A stretch of DNA of 64,000 bases from Silurus meridionalis (Eukaryota; Chordata; Actinopteri; Siluriformes; Siluridae). Location of the stretch: the NCBI RefSeq assembly GCF_014805685.1, contig NC_060886.1, forward strand, positions 10,504,108 through 10,568,107, in the 5' to 3' direction. Within the stretch, counting starts at the first letter, position 1. Each line of letters begins with the position of its first letter. A program made the position numbers and the translations under genes. Shown here piece after piece: positions 33,044 through 45,210 of this stretch. The notes beneath the pieces are model-generated. The model worked only from the letters and a program-made list of their open reading frames with translations, was not told where the DNA came from and made no database searches.

Positions 33044-36000
33044 GGCCCTGTCTGTAGATTTTAGTGTTGCATAATGTTTCTCAGCTCAAAGCTCGCTTGT
33101 ACTTTACAGACAGTGCATTTTGACAAGTTTTTAAAAGTACACTTCCTATGAATGTCTTCTGTTCCAGCAGATGGCACTTTCAGATAGCCCCTGTGATGGA
33201 AAATGTTTGCGTGGCAAGGATAAAGTCTTGCACATGACAGTGCCAGAAGTGCCACGGTGTGAATGAGTGCGTTTGCTGATGCTATAGACACAGGGTAAAC
33301 AGAGGTTTGTTTTTCGGTTTCCGTGGAACTTTGCATTATGGGATTAAGAGTACCTTTTTTTTGCTCCACTGGGAGACGGGGCACAACTTGTGATGTGTGT
33401 GGGGACAATGTTCTTGCTTACTCATCTGTTTTTCCTATTGTGATAGAAGCACCCTTTAATGTTCTGTCGTCATGAAGGATTTCCTTTATCTTCAAGCTTA
33501 CAGCAGGCATTGATTTGGAATCAGTGTGCATTAATAACAATAAATATAGCTAAGCACAATATTTTGCAACATTTTCTACACACCTTATCCAGAACAAAAG
33601 GTTGCAACTTTTTTCCCAGCAACAAACTACAAGCAAATATCTGTATGCCCATTAGAAGAGCAGTAGAGGTGACATCAGGACTAATTTCCTGTGCTCAATG
33701 ATGCTGTACTTCACCTTGTTCACATCAAACATAACAAATATTTAATAGCTTCATTTATACAATGGCCATCAATAAATCTCTCTCTCTTAATCTCTCTGTG
33801 TTGTAACAGCTCTGTTTCATATTAACAAGCTCACTTTAAGACCTTATCATTTCTATAGTAAAGGAGGACGTTACCTACATGCCATACACAAGCAGTTAAA
33901 TAAATAATCAATATAACTGTTTGTATGGTAAATAAGAGCACGTTATATGATGTTAACAATGCTTTTGATCATGATAACTTGTTTCACTCTCAAAGGGTAA
34001 TGAAAGGAAACATTGTTTCATGCATACTCTACTTTTAAATTTATTTTTTTCTTTTACTAATTGTTGCGATATGAGAGGAACTACTTTTTCATCATTTGAA
34101 TGCTGGTACTTTTATATGCTCGTTAGTAACAGAATACTGTAGTTCCCACTGTTTATAGAGCTTGGGTCGCCACTCAGATCACACATAAATCCCTTTTACA
34201 GTAATGATTACTTTCCTGCCATGAGCTCTACCTCCCTTAGCATAATGTAAATGATTTGAGGATTTAAGTACAGTGTTAGCAAAGGATCCAGCATGTGCAT
34301 GGTGGCACGCAGCCCACTACCAGCTAGGAGCATTATGTGGTCTCACTTGTGCTTCATATTACTGTTATGTCACACTGTGACACGGATCTGCAAGGCGAGA
34401 CCTGCATGCAAGCAGATATGTTGTTTCGTGCACGTGTCCGAATTGTTATACCAGTGGTTATGCTTTAAGGTTAATTTCACATCATTTTAGTCGGGCTATA
34501 TAATACTTTAGTGCCGCATGATCAGCAATTACTGTAGTTTTACAGTAAAAAAAAATCTTTGCAGATCTTAAAAACTTTGCTGCTTTTCTTTCTAGGAAAC
34601 AGTGAAAGCCTGTGCAGCCCATCTTTTATTCAATCTGCCAGTTTCCTTAGAAATTCAAGAAACTCTCCCCTGAACAGCGATGCAAAAAGAGTCTATGCAG
34701 TGGATTCATTTCTCAGACAGCTTATATTCATGTCTGTGTGGCATATTAATAAATGAGATGACATTCACTGACAATCCTTCAAAGTGACCCTTGGTTCTCC
34801 ACACTATGTGCCATATACTTTTCGTCTATTATCTGGTTTTATACCTCATGATTATGACTCATCAGAGATCATAGAGACTTGTTTTTCAGGGAACATAGAG
34901 GGTTAATTTAAGAGCTGACTTACTTTGCACTGTGCATTTGTAGCTTTTGTGTTTGCTTCCACCAGGAAACAAAACAGATGGTTTTAAACAGATGAAAATG
35001 AGATATTCTGAAATGATTTCCCTTTCCATGCCGTGAAGTGATGCGTGCAGCTTTGTTAGTTTACACTCTTTGCCAAAACCAGCACTTGTGGTTTTGTGTG
35101 TTTCTATGTTAGGCCACTGTGCAAGGTCTTTTTTTTCCCCTGCTGCCCCCAGTCCCCAGTCCCCAGTGCACTAAATAAATAGTTTATGTGCCTTGTGTTT
35201 AATATTGCATCAAAGCAGACTAAACACATATCTAATAGTTGACAGCATTAGTGACTTTCCATTTGTGTTTCAAATAATGGAAGACAATCCTTTGATATTT
35301 ATAGTATATGAAAATGGCATTCCATTCATTTAGTTTTGACCACTTTATAAGATCCAGCTTTTCTTTGTAGGTGTACAATTATAGAGTGTAACCTGTTTGT
35401 TGCAATGGAAATGAACCTAACCCTCCCACCCCATCGATCAGATGATAGGGACCGTTGTGAGACCACCAGAGACCAGAAATTTTGTAACCAGTTTAATATC
35501 AAATGCCTTACTTAAGTATTTTGATTTTGACTGATACTTGAACACTGTATTTGTATATAAAGTAAATTTATCTTATGAAAGTTGCATAAGCATAAAAACC
35601 TGTTGTTATCATTTATATATAATGGTCTGCTTTGTTTTGGCATGTAGATACATAATAAAAAAAGATGTATTTGAGCTTGTGAGTAAGTATTGGTCTGAAC
35701 GTATCTAAAACTGCAGGTTCTAAAGGCACACAAGGGTCAGTGCAGTAAGGGACTAAGTGTGAGTACACTCTACCAGAACACTCAGCAACCTCCTGCTGGC
35801 CATGTGTGAGACACAGCCAAAGTCAGCACTGAAGTATGGAGCCTGTTTCATGTCCATTTTGAAGATTGTTCACATTAGGCTGAAAGAAAAATTAATCTTT
35901 TATATAATTGTATTGTTAGTGTTTACCACTTTTAATGATTATTAATTGATATAGATTATTTGACCATCTCGAGGTCCATATACACCTGTCTCAGAAAAAA

Positions 36001-37198
36001 AAAAACATCCTTAAATAAATCTTTCCCCAAAAACATTACATCATGTAAGTAACTATCTCAAAGCTACTTCTTACAAAGTGTTTAATTAAATGCTGTGAGC
36101 ATCCTGACCCTGGCGCTTCAGTTGAGTGTTTCTTTGGGTGTCCAGATGAATTATGAATTACTGCATGGCTTTTACATGCAACAACCATAAAAACCATGGT
36201 CAATATGCATTCAGACCAATAATCACTTTTACTGTGTTATGACACAAATAGTAATTGTAACAGTCAACAATCCTAATATAATTATTTTGTCCATATTGTG
36301 CAGCTCTAATGATGATTCAATCACATGGCATTGCCAGTCATCAACAACCTAGCTGTCATTCACTGAGCTGACATAAGCAGCCTTCCTAATGAATAACACA
36401 CATTTCAAATTCTCAATGCAAGCAGCTGCTTCCTGTCACAGAAGATTTTAGTTATGTATTTAGCAGATACCTTTCGGCATATTAGTTTTAGTTTTAGCAA
36501 AATGCATCGTCAAAAAGATATTGGTTCATTCTACACAAATATTACAGTGCAAATTCATGGCTTTTTCATGAAAGAATGCATGTTTTGTTAATTAAATATG
36601 ACATTTTTACCAGTAGCTAAAATAAAAAATACTTTGTGTACTTTGATTATTCTATATTTTTTATAATATTTTAGAAACAATTTTGATTGTAAGACAGCAG
36701 AAAACCAGGAAGGATTTGTTCATTCTTGTTAATTAAACTTACATCCATATTCATGATAGTTTATAGCCCTTCTAGGCATTAATTTAACAAAGATTGAAAA
36801 ATGTATAGAAGATCTCATGAAAATCAGAAGGAAGGGTAATTACATGTACCACATTCTAGTCTCACAGCTTAATTAATAACTTAATTTTAACCAAACGGTG
36901 TCCCTTTTAGACAAGTTTTTTTTTTTTTTTTTACATTTTTCTGTGTCATGCATTCCCTTCATTTTGCAGAATTCTTTTGTATATTTTATTCCCTTTGTTT
37001 GAGTCTTCTCTGTCTATATTCATGTAATATCCTTATACTATTATTTAGCACTTATTTTAAAAGTCCACAGTAATAAACCACCAGCCAACGATGTTGATAT
37101 AAGCAGGTCATTTTAAACATGTTTATTAACATATATTTCGTAACATAATCTTATATTTTGTATGTGAATTAAGGTGTTCAGACAGTTTTTAGAAAAAT

Positions 37199-37240
37199 AC
37201 ATCCAAATTTCTTACTTTTACATCCAAATTTCTTACTTTT
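37199..37240. repeat. Tandem duplication, 2 x 21 bp
   Basis: The unit beginning ACATCCAAATTTC and ending TTACTTTT occurs twice, head to tail and identical. Confidence 0.95.
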
Positions 37241-38033
37241 AAAAGCTGATGGGTGTCGACTCAACACATGGTCCAAGTGTAAAAGGAAAAATTTAAGATT
37301 TCTTCTGGTCACAGTGTTTTTGCATCACTGACCCATATATATATTACTGTGTATTCAGGAATGTACACTAATAACTTTAGAAAGCAGCATAAACTAGATA
37401 AGTCAGGAGTCAAAAACTAGACAATTTGAATACAAATACAAAGGTACAAAGGCTAGTAATAAGGACACAGAGCATATAATTCACAGTAATGTGGTGATAA
37501 GAAAGTCCTTTAATACTGTGGGAGATATATTGTAACATTGATTACAGCAGTGACGTGACAACTAGACACTAATAGGTACTTCATGTAGGTCCTTTACATA
37601 GCTTTCACTAAAACTTTCAAACAACTATAATGATTTTCAGCTTCCCACAAGTGTTTCAAGACCTATGAATTTGATAAATAAAAAATGAGTTGAAATCATT
37701 TTATATACAGTATGCATCTTCAACAGATTTTTTTATTTTGAGAATATTGATTTGCAGCTTTAAAATATCTTCACCGTTGTTGTAATATTTATTGTACAGC
37801 ATTAAACTTAATGACAGTAATTATTATTTTTTTCTTAATTTAGCTATAATTTGATGTTGTATTTTTTGCATTACTTAATAACATGAATGGAAATAGTGTA
37901 ACTTTAACATTAGCATGCTCACTGTCCCAAACTGGCATTAGGATGCTTATTAGCTCACATCAGTGTCACTGAGCATTCAGCTTTCTAGTCTAAATAATTC
38001 TCCTGACCAATAAAGGTTGGTTTTTTGCTTTTG

Positions 38034-38308
38034 TTTTATGACAGTAGTGTCAGTTCACTGGTAGTCTAGTGTTTAGGATGCGGTGCTCTCACCGCTGCGG
38101 CCCGGGTTCGATCCCCGGTCAGGAACTAACCCAATCCATTAGGGTTGCACAAGCCTTAGTGATGGTCCCAAGCCCGGATAAATGGGAAGGGTTGTGTTAG
38201 GAAGGGCATCCAGCATAAAAACATGTGCCAAATCAAACATGCGGATGGTCCTGCTGTGGTGACCCCTAATGGGAGAAGCCGAAAGAAAGTTTTTTATGAC
38301 AGTAGTGT
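38034..38308 (+). mobile_element. tRNA-Glu-derived SINE with RTE 3' tail, perfect target-site duplication
   Basis: Identical 17-bp direct repeats TTTTATGACAGTAGTGT lie at 38034-38050 and 38292-38308. The head 38051-38126 follows tRNA-Glu: GGTAGTCTAGTGTTTAGGAT (box A), anticodon loop CTCTCAC with anticodon CTC at 38088-38090, box B GGGTTCGATCC at 38104-38114. The body has TTAGGGTTGCACAAGCC and GTTAGGAAGGGCATCCAGCA, shared with the RTE 5' end. The tail CTGTGGTGACCCCTAATGGG then AGAAGCCGAAAGAAAG is the RTE 3' terminus. Intact internal promoter boxes make this the best preserved copy in the window. Confidence 0.93.
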
Positions 38309-39595
38309 GTATGTTCTACAGTATTCATTTTAACTGCTCAACTGATTATCAAGTGCTTCTTGAACTGAATGAGGTGCATTAAATGAACTATTTGCAGGGC
38401 AAAGTAGTGTTGAAAAGTGCTACCTTTTCTCAGACCTTTCTTTAATGGTGAAATATGAAACCTGGTCATTTTAATAACTGGATAAGTGCTTGATGTGCGA
38501 TTTTTATTTTTTATAATACCCATTTTTACGCAATTGTCAGGACTGCTGCCAGTGTAAAATGTCTTAAATCCTGTTCTTTGCAAATTATGCATGGTATAAT
38601 TCAGCTGCAGGGAGAGTTATTACAGACTAATGCTGGAACAGTCTAAGCCATTCATACTGTGTGCCAATCTCTGCACGGATCTTGATGTGTAGTTTGAACT
38701 GGTGAACTAAAGGAAAATTATATCATATGCTTATTCTATTCTGTTTAGATTACTGTGTGAAATATTAAGGAAAGATGATTGAAGAAATGTGTCAGGTTTA
38801 TGCTAATAGACTACACATCCAGTCAGACACTGTATCTTGCTAAACCATGGCACATTATGATCTTTGTACCTGATAGCTTTTCATGGATAAATAGCACTTG
38901 TTTATTGTTTCACTTTGCACTACACTTGTATTATGCAGGGATGGGAAAAAATATATCAAAATCAAATACTTTAACTTTGATTGTATCAAAATAAACTATA
39001 AAACACAGCAGCCACAACATGTATCAAAATAAACTTCTGTATTTTTGTATTTTAAAAATATAAAAAAATACTTATATGAGGGAGCATGAAATTTCTTTGC
39101 AAACCTTCTATCAATTGCCCTGTTTGATTGTTCCTTCATCATTACACCGACTCAGTTGATGAAGCGTGTTTTCTCTGGCCGAGTTACGCAATAAATATGA
39201 CATGCAATCAGTTAACAGATCAAATATTCACATTTATATCCCTGTAATCTCCCAGATGAAGGTTAGTTTTAGAATAATCAACAGTTTAATGATTAACAGT
39301 TTGCTCAAAATTGTATCCTAATTTAGTTACTTGGTGTTTGGTAACGAAGGACCTACTTCACATCAGCAACACTGACTCAATGAGAAACGAGTCATTTATA
39401 ATAAGAAGACGACTGATGGCACTTGTATTCACAGCAACTAGTTTTTAACTAATTAATGATTTAGTGATTAATCATAAATATAATAATATATTATGTGTCA
39501 GGCAGTCATTTATGCATTGGTATGCAAAATCAGGAGCCTACTAAACAGCTACTTCAATTCGGGTACAATATCCGGCAATCAGATATTTATTTATC

Positions 39596-39830
39596 AAGTC
39601 AAGTCAAGTTTATTTCTATAGCGCTTTTCACAGCAGACATTGTCTCAAAGCAGCTTTCAGAAATCAACAGTTAAGGTGAATGGTGTGTATTTATCCCTGA
39701 TGAGCAGCCATGGCGACTTTGGCAAGGAAAAACTCCCTTAGATGTTATGAGGAAGAAACCTTGAAAGGAACCAGACTCAAAAGGGGAACCATCCTCATTT
39801 GGGTGACATCAAGAGTTTGATCATAAATCT
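39596..39830 (+). repeat. Dispersed fish repeat (TATAGCGCTTTT ... CATTGTCTCAAAGCAGCTTT)
   Basis: CAAGTCAAGTCAAGTTTATT, TCTATAGCGCTTTTCACAGC, AGACATTGTCTCAAAGCAGC, AAGGAAAAACTCCCTTAGAT and CCTCATTTGGGTGACATCAA. It is the most complete of three copies here (see 5300-5525, 17860-18100). It appears inserted in older repeat DNA rich in AAATACTTTGATTT-type sequence at 38938-40075. Confidence 0.75.
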
Positions 39831-40439
39831 TTCAACAGTACAGAACACTGGAAGATTTACTGGACACCTATTTAAAGGAAGCTCGTTTATTACTTTCACC
39901 ACCTTCTTCCATATGGATCAATTTTCTGTTCTGATCTCAACAAGTCTGGGCAAACTGCTGAGTAGGCAACAATCAGAGGCCGCATTTTTATGATGTCATC
40001 ATGTAGACTTCTTACAAGTAATTTACAGTATTTTAAAACTACAAAAATACAAAACACCAAAGTATTTTGATATAAAATATGGAGCCATTGTCATCATTAT
40101 TTGAAATATGTATTTGAAATACATGCATCATATATACTGTCAATCCATGGTCTTATGTTGTCTATCAGCTTGTTTGTGTTTATGTTTCTGTTAAAAACCT
40201 CTACTTTTATCTGCTTGTTACATGACAAAATGACTAAAATATCCCATGCTAGCAATGCACCATGTCCAACATGCTCCAGTATTAAACTGTTAATCAGGCC
40301 CCTTTTTGTCCCATGAGCTTGATATCTTCTACTGAATGAAAATAAAAACTCCCTATTTTCCCAGCTTTTTTTGTTGAATGCTGACCTTTGTGTCAGGGCT
40401 CTATAAAAGTCTGATATTTACAAATGTTCTGATCTTTTA

Positions 40440-40850
40440 ACATTATATGGAGAAAGGTTTGTGGACACCTGACCTTAAGATTCGTATTTTGAACATTCCA
40501 GTCCACATTTAGTACCAATTTGCTATCATAATAATCTTCACTCTTCTGGAAAGATGTTCCACTAGATTTTGGAGTGTGCTTATAGAGATTTGTGTTAATT
40601 CATCCACAAAGTCAGGTACTGATGTAGGGTGAGGGGCCTGAGGTGCAGCCAGTGTTCTAAGGTTATCACTAGGTGTGAGGTCAGAGGTCTACAGCAGGTC
40701 CCTCAAGATCTCCCACTCTAACCCACGTAAACTATATTTTCATGGAGCTGCCTTTGTGTACAGGTTTGTCTCTCATAGTTCAAGTGAATGAAAAATGTAA
40801 TGCTACCAAATGCAAAGTATTTTAATACATATTACAGTTGTATATCAAAT
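40440..40850 (-). mobile_element. Tc1-family remnant (transposase C-terminal part)
   Basis: The left end CATTATATGGAGAAAGGTTT then GTGGACACCTGACC is the terminus shared with 14990-15207. The minus strand gives QNLVEHLSRRVKIIM, the C-terminal region of that Tc1 transposase, followed by remnants of the DELE and NLLEWP regions. No right terminus. Confidence 0.7.
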
Positions 40851-41905
40851 GGAAATATAGGAAATATGTTTAAAAATACACTTTTAGTACTTTTAGTACA
40901 GATTGGTTCAATAAAAAATATTGTATACACGATTAGGGATGTATAATGACTGAGCAGGAAGTATGTTTCACACTTACTGGACTTGGGGTTTGATCAGGAT
41001 CTCGTTGTAGTGAGGCCAAAGCACTTCTTTCTACATTCATAGTGTGTGAAACAATTAAAGCATCAAACAGGATTATATATAAAAAAACAAAAAAAAACCT
41101 TTTTTTATTTTGATCCGAATGAATAATCCAAAGGAGAATATTTAACAAAATATAAGACAAGAAAAAAAAGGCTTTTTATTTAATAATTGTTCTATAATGA
41201 TTTTACATAGGGTACATACAAATCTTTCCTTAAATTGAAAAATGGCAGCCCAGAGATAACAAAAACAGGCCATAGAATTAGCAGTTAGCTAATTAGCAAC
41301 CTGACAAATGTAATACAAATTACAGAAATAAATGCGCAGACTAAACACATTTTACTGTTTCTGGGAATTTGTAAAGTACAAAAAGAAGTGGTTTGGTGTA
41401 TGTGTATGAATCCTATATCAGTCACTAATGATCAGGGTAAAGTAATGAGAGGATGGAGTCAATAGGTCACTGCTGGAAATGGTAGGGTGAGTGGTTGAGT
41501 GTGGGATGGGCTTTAACAAGATTTAAAAGCTATTGGGTGCATTACCGTAATGCTTATTTGAGCATTAAGTCTTAATTGACAATCACTGAATAATGTAACC
41601 TTGAGATCAGAACAGGCAAGTCAAACTGTTATACAGTCAACCCCCGATAATTCGCGGTTCGGAAGTTGCGGATATCTTAAAATTCGCAGGAATCCGCAAC
41701 GGGACCGAATGTTCAGGAACGTTAGGAATGACATTTTAAACTATGTATTTGATCAAATACTGTACACTATTACATTTGTGAAGTGACAATGTCTAGATCA
41801 GGGGTCAAGACAACCAGTCAGAGACCGAGAGCCACATTTTTTACTGTGTTACCGCAAAGAGCCACATCATACACATGGGCACACATGAACATCACCCATC
41901 CCTTC

Positions 41906-41910
<5 letters not shown>

Positions 41911-41936
<26 letters not shown>

Positions 41937-41937
41937 C
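41911..41937. repeat. (CA)n microsatellite
   Basis: CA dinucleotides within the level-2 hAT element. Confidence 0.95.
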
Positions 41938-42144
41938 TCTGCTCAGCCAGATTTATTGTAAATGTTACACACCAACATAATGACAGAAATTGACTCCTAC
42001 AGTTCTAAGACTGTTCTAAGACTACAGTTCTAATACCTAAATTAGCACTTTCCAAATTTGTAGAATTCGAGATATATTTATATTAAGTTTGTAATCTTGC
42101 GTACCAGTGTAGATTTATTCATTACTAGAGATTTAAAGCACTTT

Positions 42145-42202
42145 TGTACGTCGCTCTGGATAAGGGCGTCTGATAAATGCCGCAAATGTAAATGTAAATG
42201 TA
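42145..42202 (+). repeat. 3' tail of a tRNA-derived fish SINE
   Basis: TACGTCGCTCTGGATAAGGG, CGTCTGATAAATGCCGCAAA then repeated TGTAAA. The tail matches the SINE family at 29357-29521; the head is absent. Confidence 0.7.
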
Positions 42203-42237
42203 AGACCACAGGACATTTTCAACAATGAACATTGTGT

Positions 42238-42238
<1 letters not shown>

Positions 42239-42271
<33 letters not shown>
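42239..42271. repeat. (CA)n microsatellite
   Basis: CA dinucleotides within the level-2 hAT element. Confidence 0.95.
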
Positions 42272-42274
<3 letters not shown>

Positions 42275-42570
42275 CTTAGTTTAACCAAGTCCACAAACAA
42301 AAATATAATAATTTACAATAGCGTTTTTCTTTTACTATGCATGTTACTTAGTTGGACTTTTGGCATTCCTTGCCTTGAACAATCCCCTTCAAATCTGCCT
42401 CGTATGTCACTCGAAGCAATTCTTTCACATGGTTGTCAGTCAGAACAGATCGATGCTTTGATTTCACGGACTTTGTGTTTTTTTTGTTTTTTTTTATGTG
42501 CGTGTTCACTTCGCTTGAGTTCAATACGGTATTTTCGTCAAATGCGCATGTGCGTGAGATGAATATACCG

Positions 42571-43175
42571 CGGGGGGGGCAATTAATTTTTACAAGGGGC
42601 CACATGAGAAACCTGAATTGTGTCAGAGGGCCACACCAACGATAATAATTTAGGGATGCACCGAAATGAAAATTCAATTCAAATGGCAATGAAATCCATA
42701 ATTTTTTGTGTTATGCCTTTTGCCTTGGCACCATCACTGGAAAACTTTCCTGCCTTTTCAAAAACATCCTCTACAGACGGAGTGCGCATGCTCGGATTGA
42801 CTTTACTTTTCTGCGCCGCGTTCTTCTCATATTTAGAATGGCAATCGGGATGTTTGGATTTCAGGTGATAAATTAATCCCGACTTGGAGAAACTCTTTGC
42901 AGATACACCCCCTCTTGAAATTTCAGCATTACATGTTTTGCACAACGCTCTCTGCACACCGCAGACATGTTGCTCTTATCCAGATAACCGTGTGCTGCTG
43001 CGCTTTTTTATTGCGTCATTACAATTGTGTTTCTGCCGTGTTGTTTCGGTGATTTAGGTATTTCGGCCGAAAACTTTCGGTGCATCCCTGTAATTTATGA
43101 TTGGCCTCACGCGGGCCGGACAGGGACGTACAAAGGGCCGGATGTGGCCCGCGGGCCGTAGTTTGCCCAGGTCTG
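42571..43175 (-). mobile_element. hAT element, level 3 (same family as 9392-10403)
   Basis: The 8-bp direct repeat ATATACCG at 42563-42570 and 43176-43183 is exact. The right end GGGCCGTAGTTTGCCCAGGT, CTG is the same terminus as at 9392. The left end CGGGGGGGGCAATTAATTTT is eroded relative to a canonical CAG start. Interior GGGGCCACATGAGAAACCTG and GCGGGCCGGACAGGGACGTA match the family. Non-autonomous. Confidence 0.8.
42651..43090 (-). mobile_element. hAT element, level 4, with a BED zinc finger exon
   Basis: TAGGGATGCACCGAAATG at the left and TTTCGGTGCATCCCTG at the right are inverted hAT-type ends. On the minus strand an open frame at 42957-42679 encodes LCKTCNAEISRGG, then SGLIYHLKSKHPD, which is the C..C/H..H core of a BED zinc finger as found at the N-terminus of ZBED/hAT transposases, followed by QKIMDFIA. 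No catalytic domain. Flanking 8-mers TAATAATT and TAATTTAT match only partly, so the TSD is weak. Confidence 0.75.
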
Positions 43176-44904
43176 ATATACCGCAAAGTTTCCCAGTAGG
43201 AGAAAGCTCATTTAAGTCTTAAAAATACCGTGTTGAACTCAAGCGAAGCGAACACGCACATTAAAAATCAAACACACACAAACTTCGATATGAACGTAAG
43301 AGCCGCATGAAACCAGCCAAAGAGCCGCATGCGGCTCGCGAGCCACGGGTTGGCCACCCCTGGTCTAGATGATTTCCCCAAGGTACCATAGGGGCTGCGG
43401 TAGTGCGTCCAAAATTTGCGGATTTTCGGGACTTGCAGGGGGTCTTACAGTGTAACCCCTGGGGGACCACTGTATACCAAATCGTTAGAAATATTGAAAG
43501 TTCTGTTTTTTGCTCTTCTAACAGTATATAAAATGTGAAGCATTGCAGGTCAAAGAGAGAATCAGGAGGGTAGACAGTTTTTAAAGGAGTAGCCACACGT
43601 CATTTCAAACCATTGGTTATGTGTTGCTCGACTGCAGTATGTGAGAGTGCTCTTGGATGGCTGCCCCTTTGAACTGCATTGTTCTTCCTCCCAGGACAAT
43701 ATGAGGGCCCGTACTGTACCTGAACTTCTGCAAGAGGTCAAACTAAAAGGGTTTTGTCTTAAACATAAGTTTTGTTGGGTTTGAAGCGCACTTGTAGCAA
43801 GTGTGTGTAGTATTGGAGACTATGTAACTTATTAAAGGGGTTTATGTTCACATGTTAGTGGTGTTATTGGGCATGCATTGTTATTATCTAAAATATGGTT
43901 ACAGTTCCAGCATTAAAGATATTATACATGATAGTCTGTTGTCTTGCAATATATTGACCTACAGGTTTAGCTCTCCTTTAGTGATCTTTTTACACGGATC
44001 TTGAAAAGCAATATATGATAGTATTATATACTATAGTTGATATAATGTATAGCTGATCAAATGTATCATTGTATTGGGTTTTAACAAGCTTAAATAACCT
44101 TTTGGTGATTTACTGTAATACCAGCTTAAACATTACATTTTAATTAATTAAAATAAAGGGAATTATGACAAAATCTTGAGATCAGAAAAGGGTAGTAAAT
44201 CTATTATGTACCCCAAACAGAAATCAGAAATATAAAACACATCCAGGAAATTGGGTCACCTATCAAAGATACTTTAAAAGTAATTGGACATGATTCATCA
44301 GACACACACTGCGTGAAGCCAAATACAGTTTATGCACGATGTGCCTTCAGATATAAAAAGCTAGTTATTTTGAAACAGTAGGTTCTAATCTTTTATTTAA
44401 AAGCAATATATTATAATACATATTACAGTTATATAGCAGAATCAGTGAAGTGAATTTTTGTAGGAAATATTTTAAAAGTACACTTTCAACATGTAGTAAA
44501 ACATTCTGAATTCCTGTTCAGAAAAAAAGTTGTGTATATGATCATAATGAAGGATGCACAAGGACACAGCAGGTAGTGAGTTTTACAACTACAGGATTTG
44601 GGGTTTAATCAGAACCTTAAACTGTTTTGGTGTGGATTTATTGTGAAAAAATAAAAACTCTTCACCTCACACTATTCACATGCAACTAGATGATGACATG
44701 TTGTACACTTTTTTTTTTTTTTTGTTACTATTTTTTTCAGACTTAAATATGATGTCTCTGCTACTAACTGGTGCAATAAGGGCTCCAGCAGATTCAAGGT
44801 GAACCACATAAACTGTGAAATGATTTGTTTATTTCTTAACTGCATCTCCTATTTATCCACCCATACACATGTACATCCCTGACCTTCCCACAGAGGCTAA
44901 GTTC

Positions 44905-45210
44905 AAGTCAAGTCAGGTGGCTATTATTGTCATTTTCGCAGTTGGTATGGTACACAGTGAAACGAAAACAACATTCCTCCAGGAACAAGTTGCTACAGAG
45001 GACAACATAAAGTCATACAAGAACTAAGTAAGACATAACCGGACCTACAGACCAAAGTGAATATGTGCACGCATCAAAATACAGTACAGTAAGAACGATA
45101 GAATAGTAAATTACAGTAAATGCAGTACATTCCTCTACACAGAGCTTATTTGGAATAAAGTGCAAAGCCATTGTCCATATGTGTAAAGATTTTTAGCAGC
45201 TGTTTTTTTA
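44905..45210 (-). repeat. Dispersed fish repeat with CAAGTCAAG terminus
   Basis: CAAGTCAAGTCAGGTGGCTA, TTATTGTCATTTTCGCAG, GTACACAGTGAAACGAAAAC and ACATTCCTCCAGGAACAAGT match 10720-11060 in the same orientation. Confidence 0.7.

Larger units (their letters stand above)
41799..43362. mobile_element. hAT element, level 2, perfect 8-bp TSD
   Basis: GTCTAGAT at 41791-41798 and 43363-43370 is an exact 8-bp direct repeat. The element starts CAGGGGTCAAGACAACCAGT and ends CGAGCCACGGGTTGGCCACC, CCTG. Near the ends are GAGAGCCACA and AGAGCCGCATGCGGCTCGCG, typical of a fish hAT family. It contains two (CA)n tracts, a SINE tail (42145-42202) and a further insertion. There is no transposase of its own. 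Confidence 0.85.
41634..43472. mobile_element. Outer Tigger/pogo-like MITE (level 1 of a nested stack)
   Basis: A TA at 41632-41633 precedes CAGTCAACCCCCGATAATTC, GCGGTTCGGAAGTTGCGG; the right end GGGGGACCACTG at 43461-43472 precedes TA at 43473-43474. The ends are imperfect inverted repeats. The arms left after removing the insert (41634-41790 and 43371-43472) contain TTCGCGG, AATTCGCAGG and AAAATTTGCGG, typical of fish pogo/Tigger MITEs. Superfamily assignment rests on ends and the TA target only. Confidence 0.65.

Noticed and set aside
38051..38126. A possible tRNA-Glu gene (anticodon CTC)
   Set aside because: It is the head of a SINE: no 3' end processing context, an RTE-type tail follows, and 17-bp target-site duplications enclose the whole unit.
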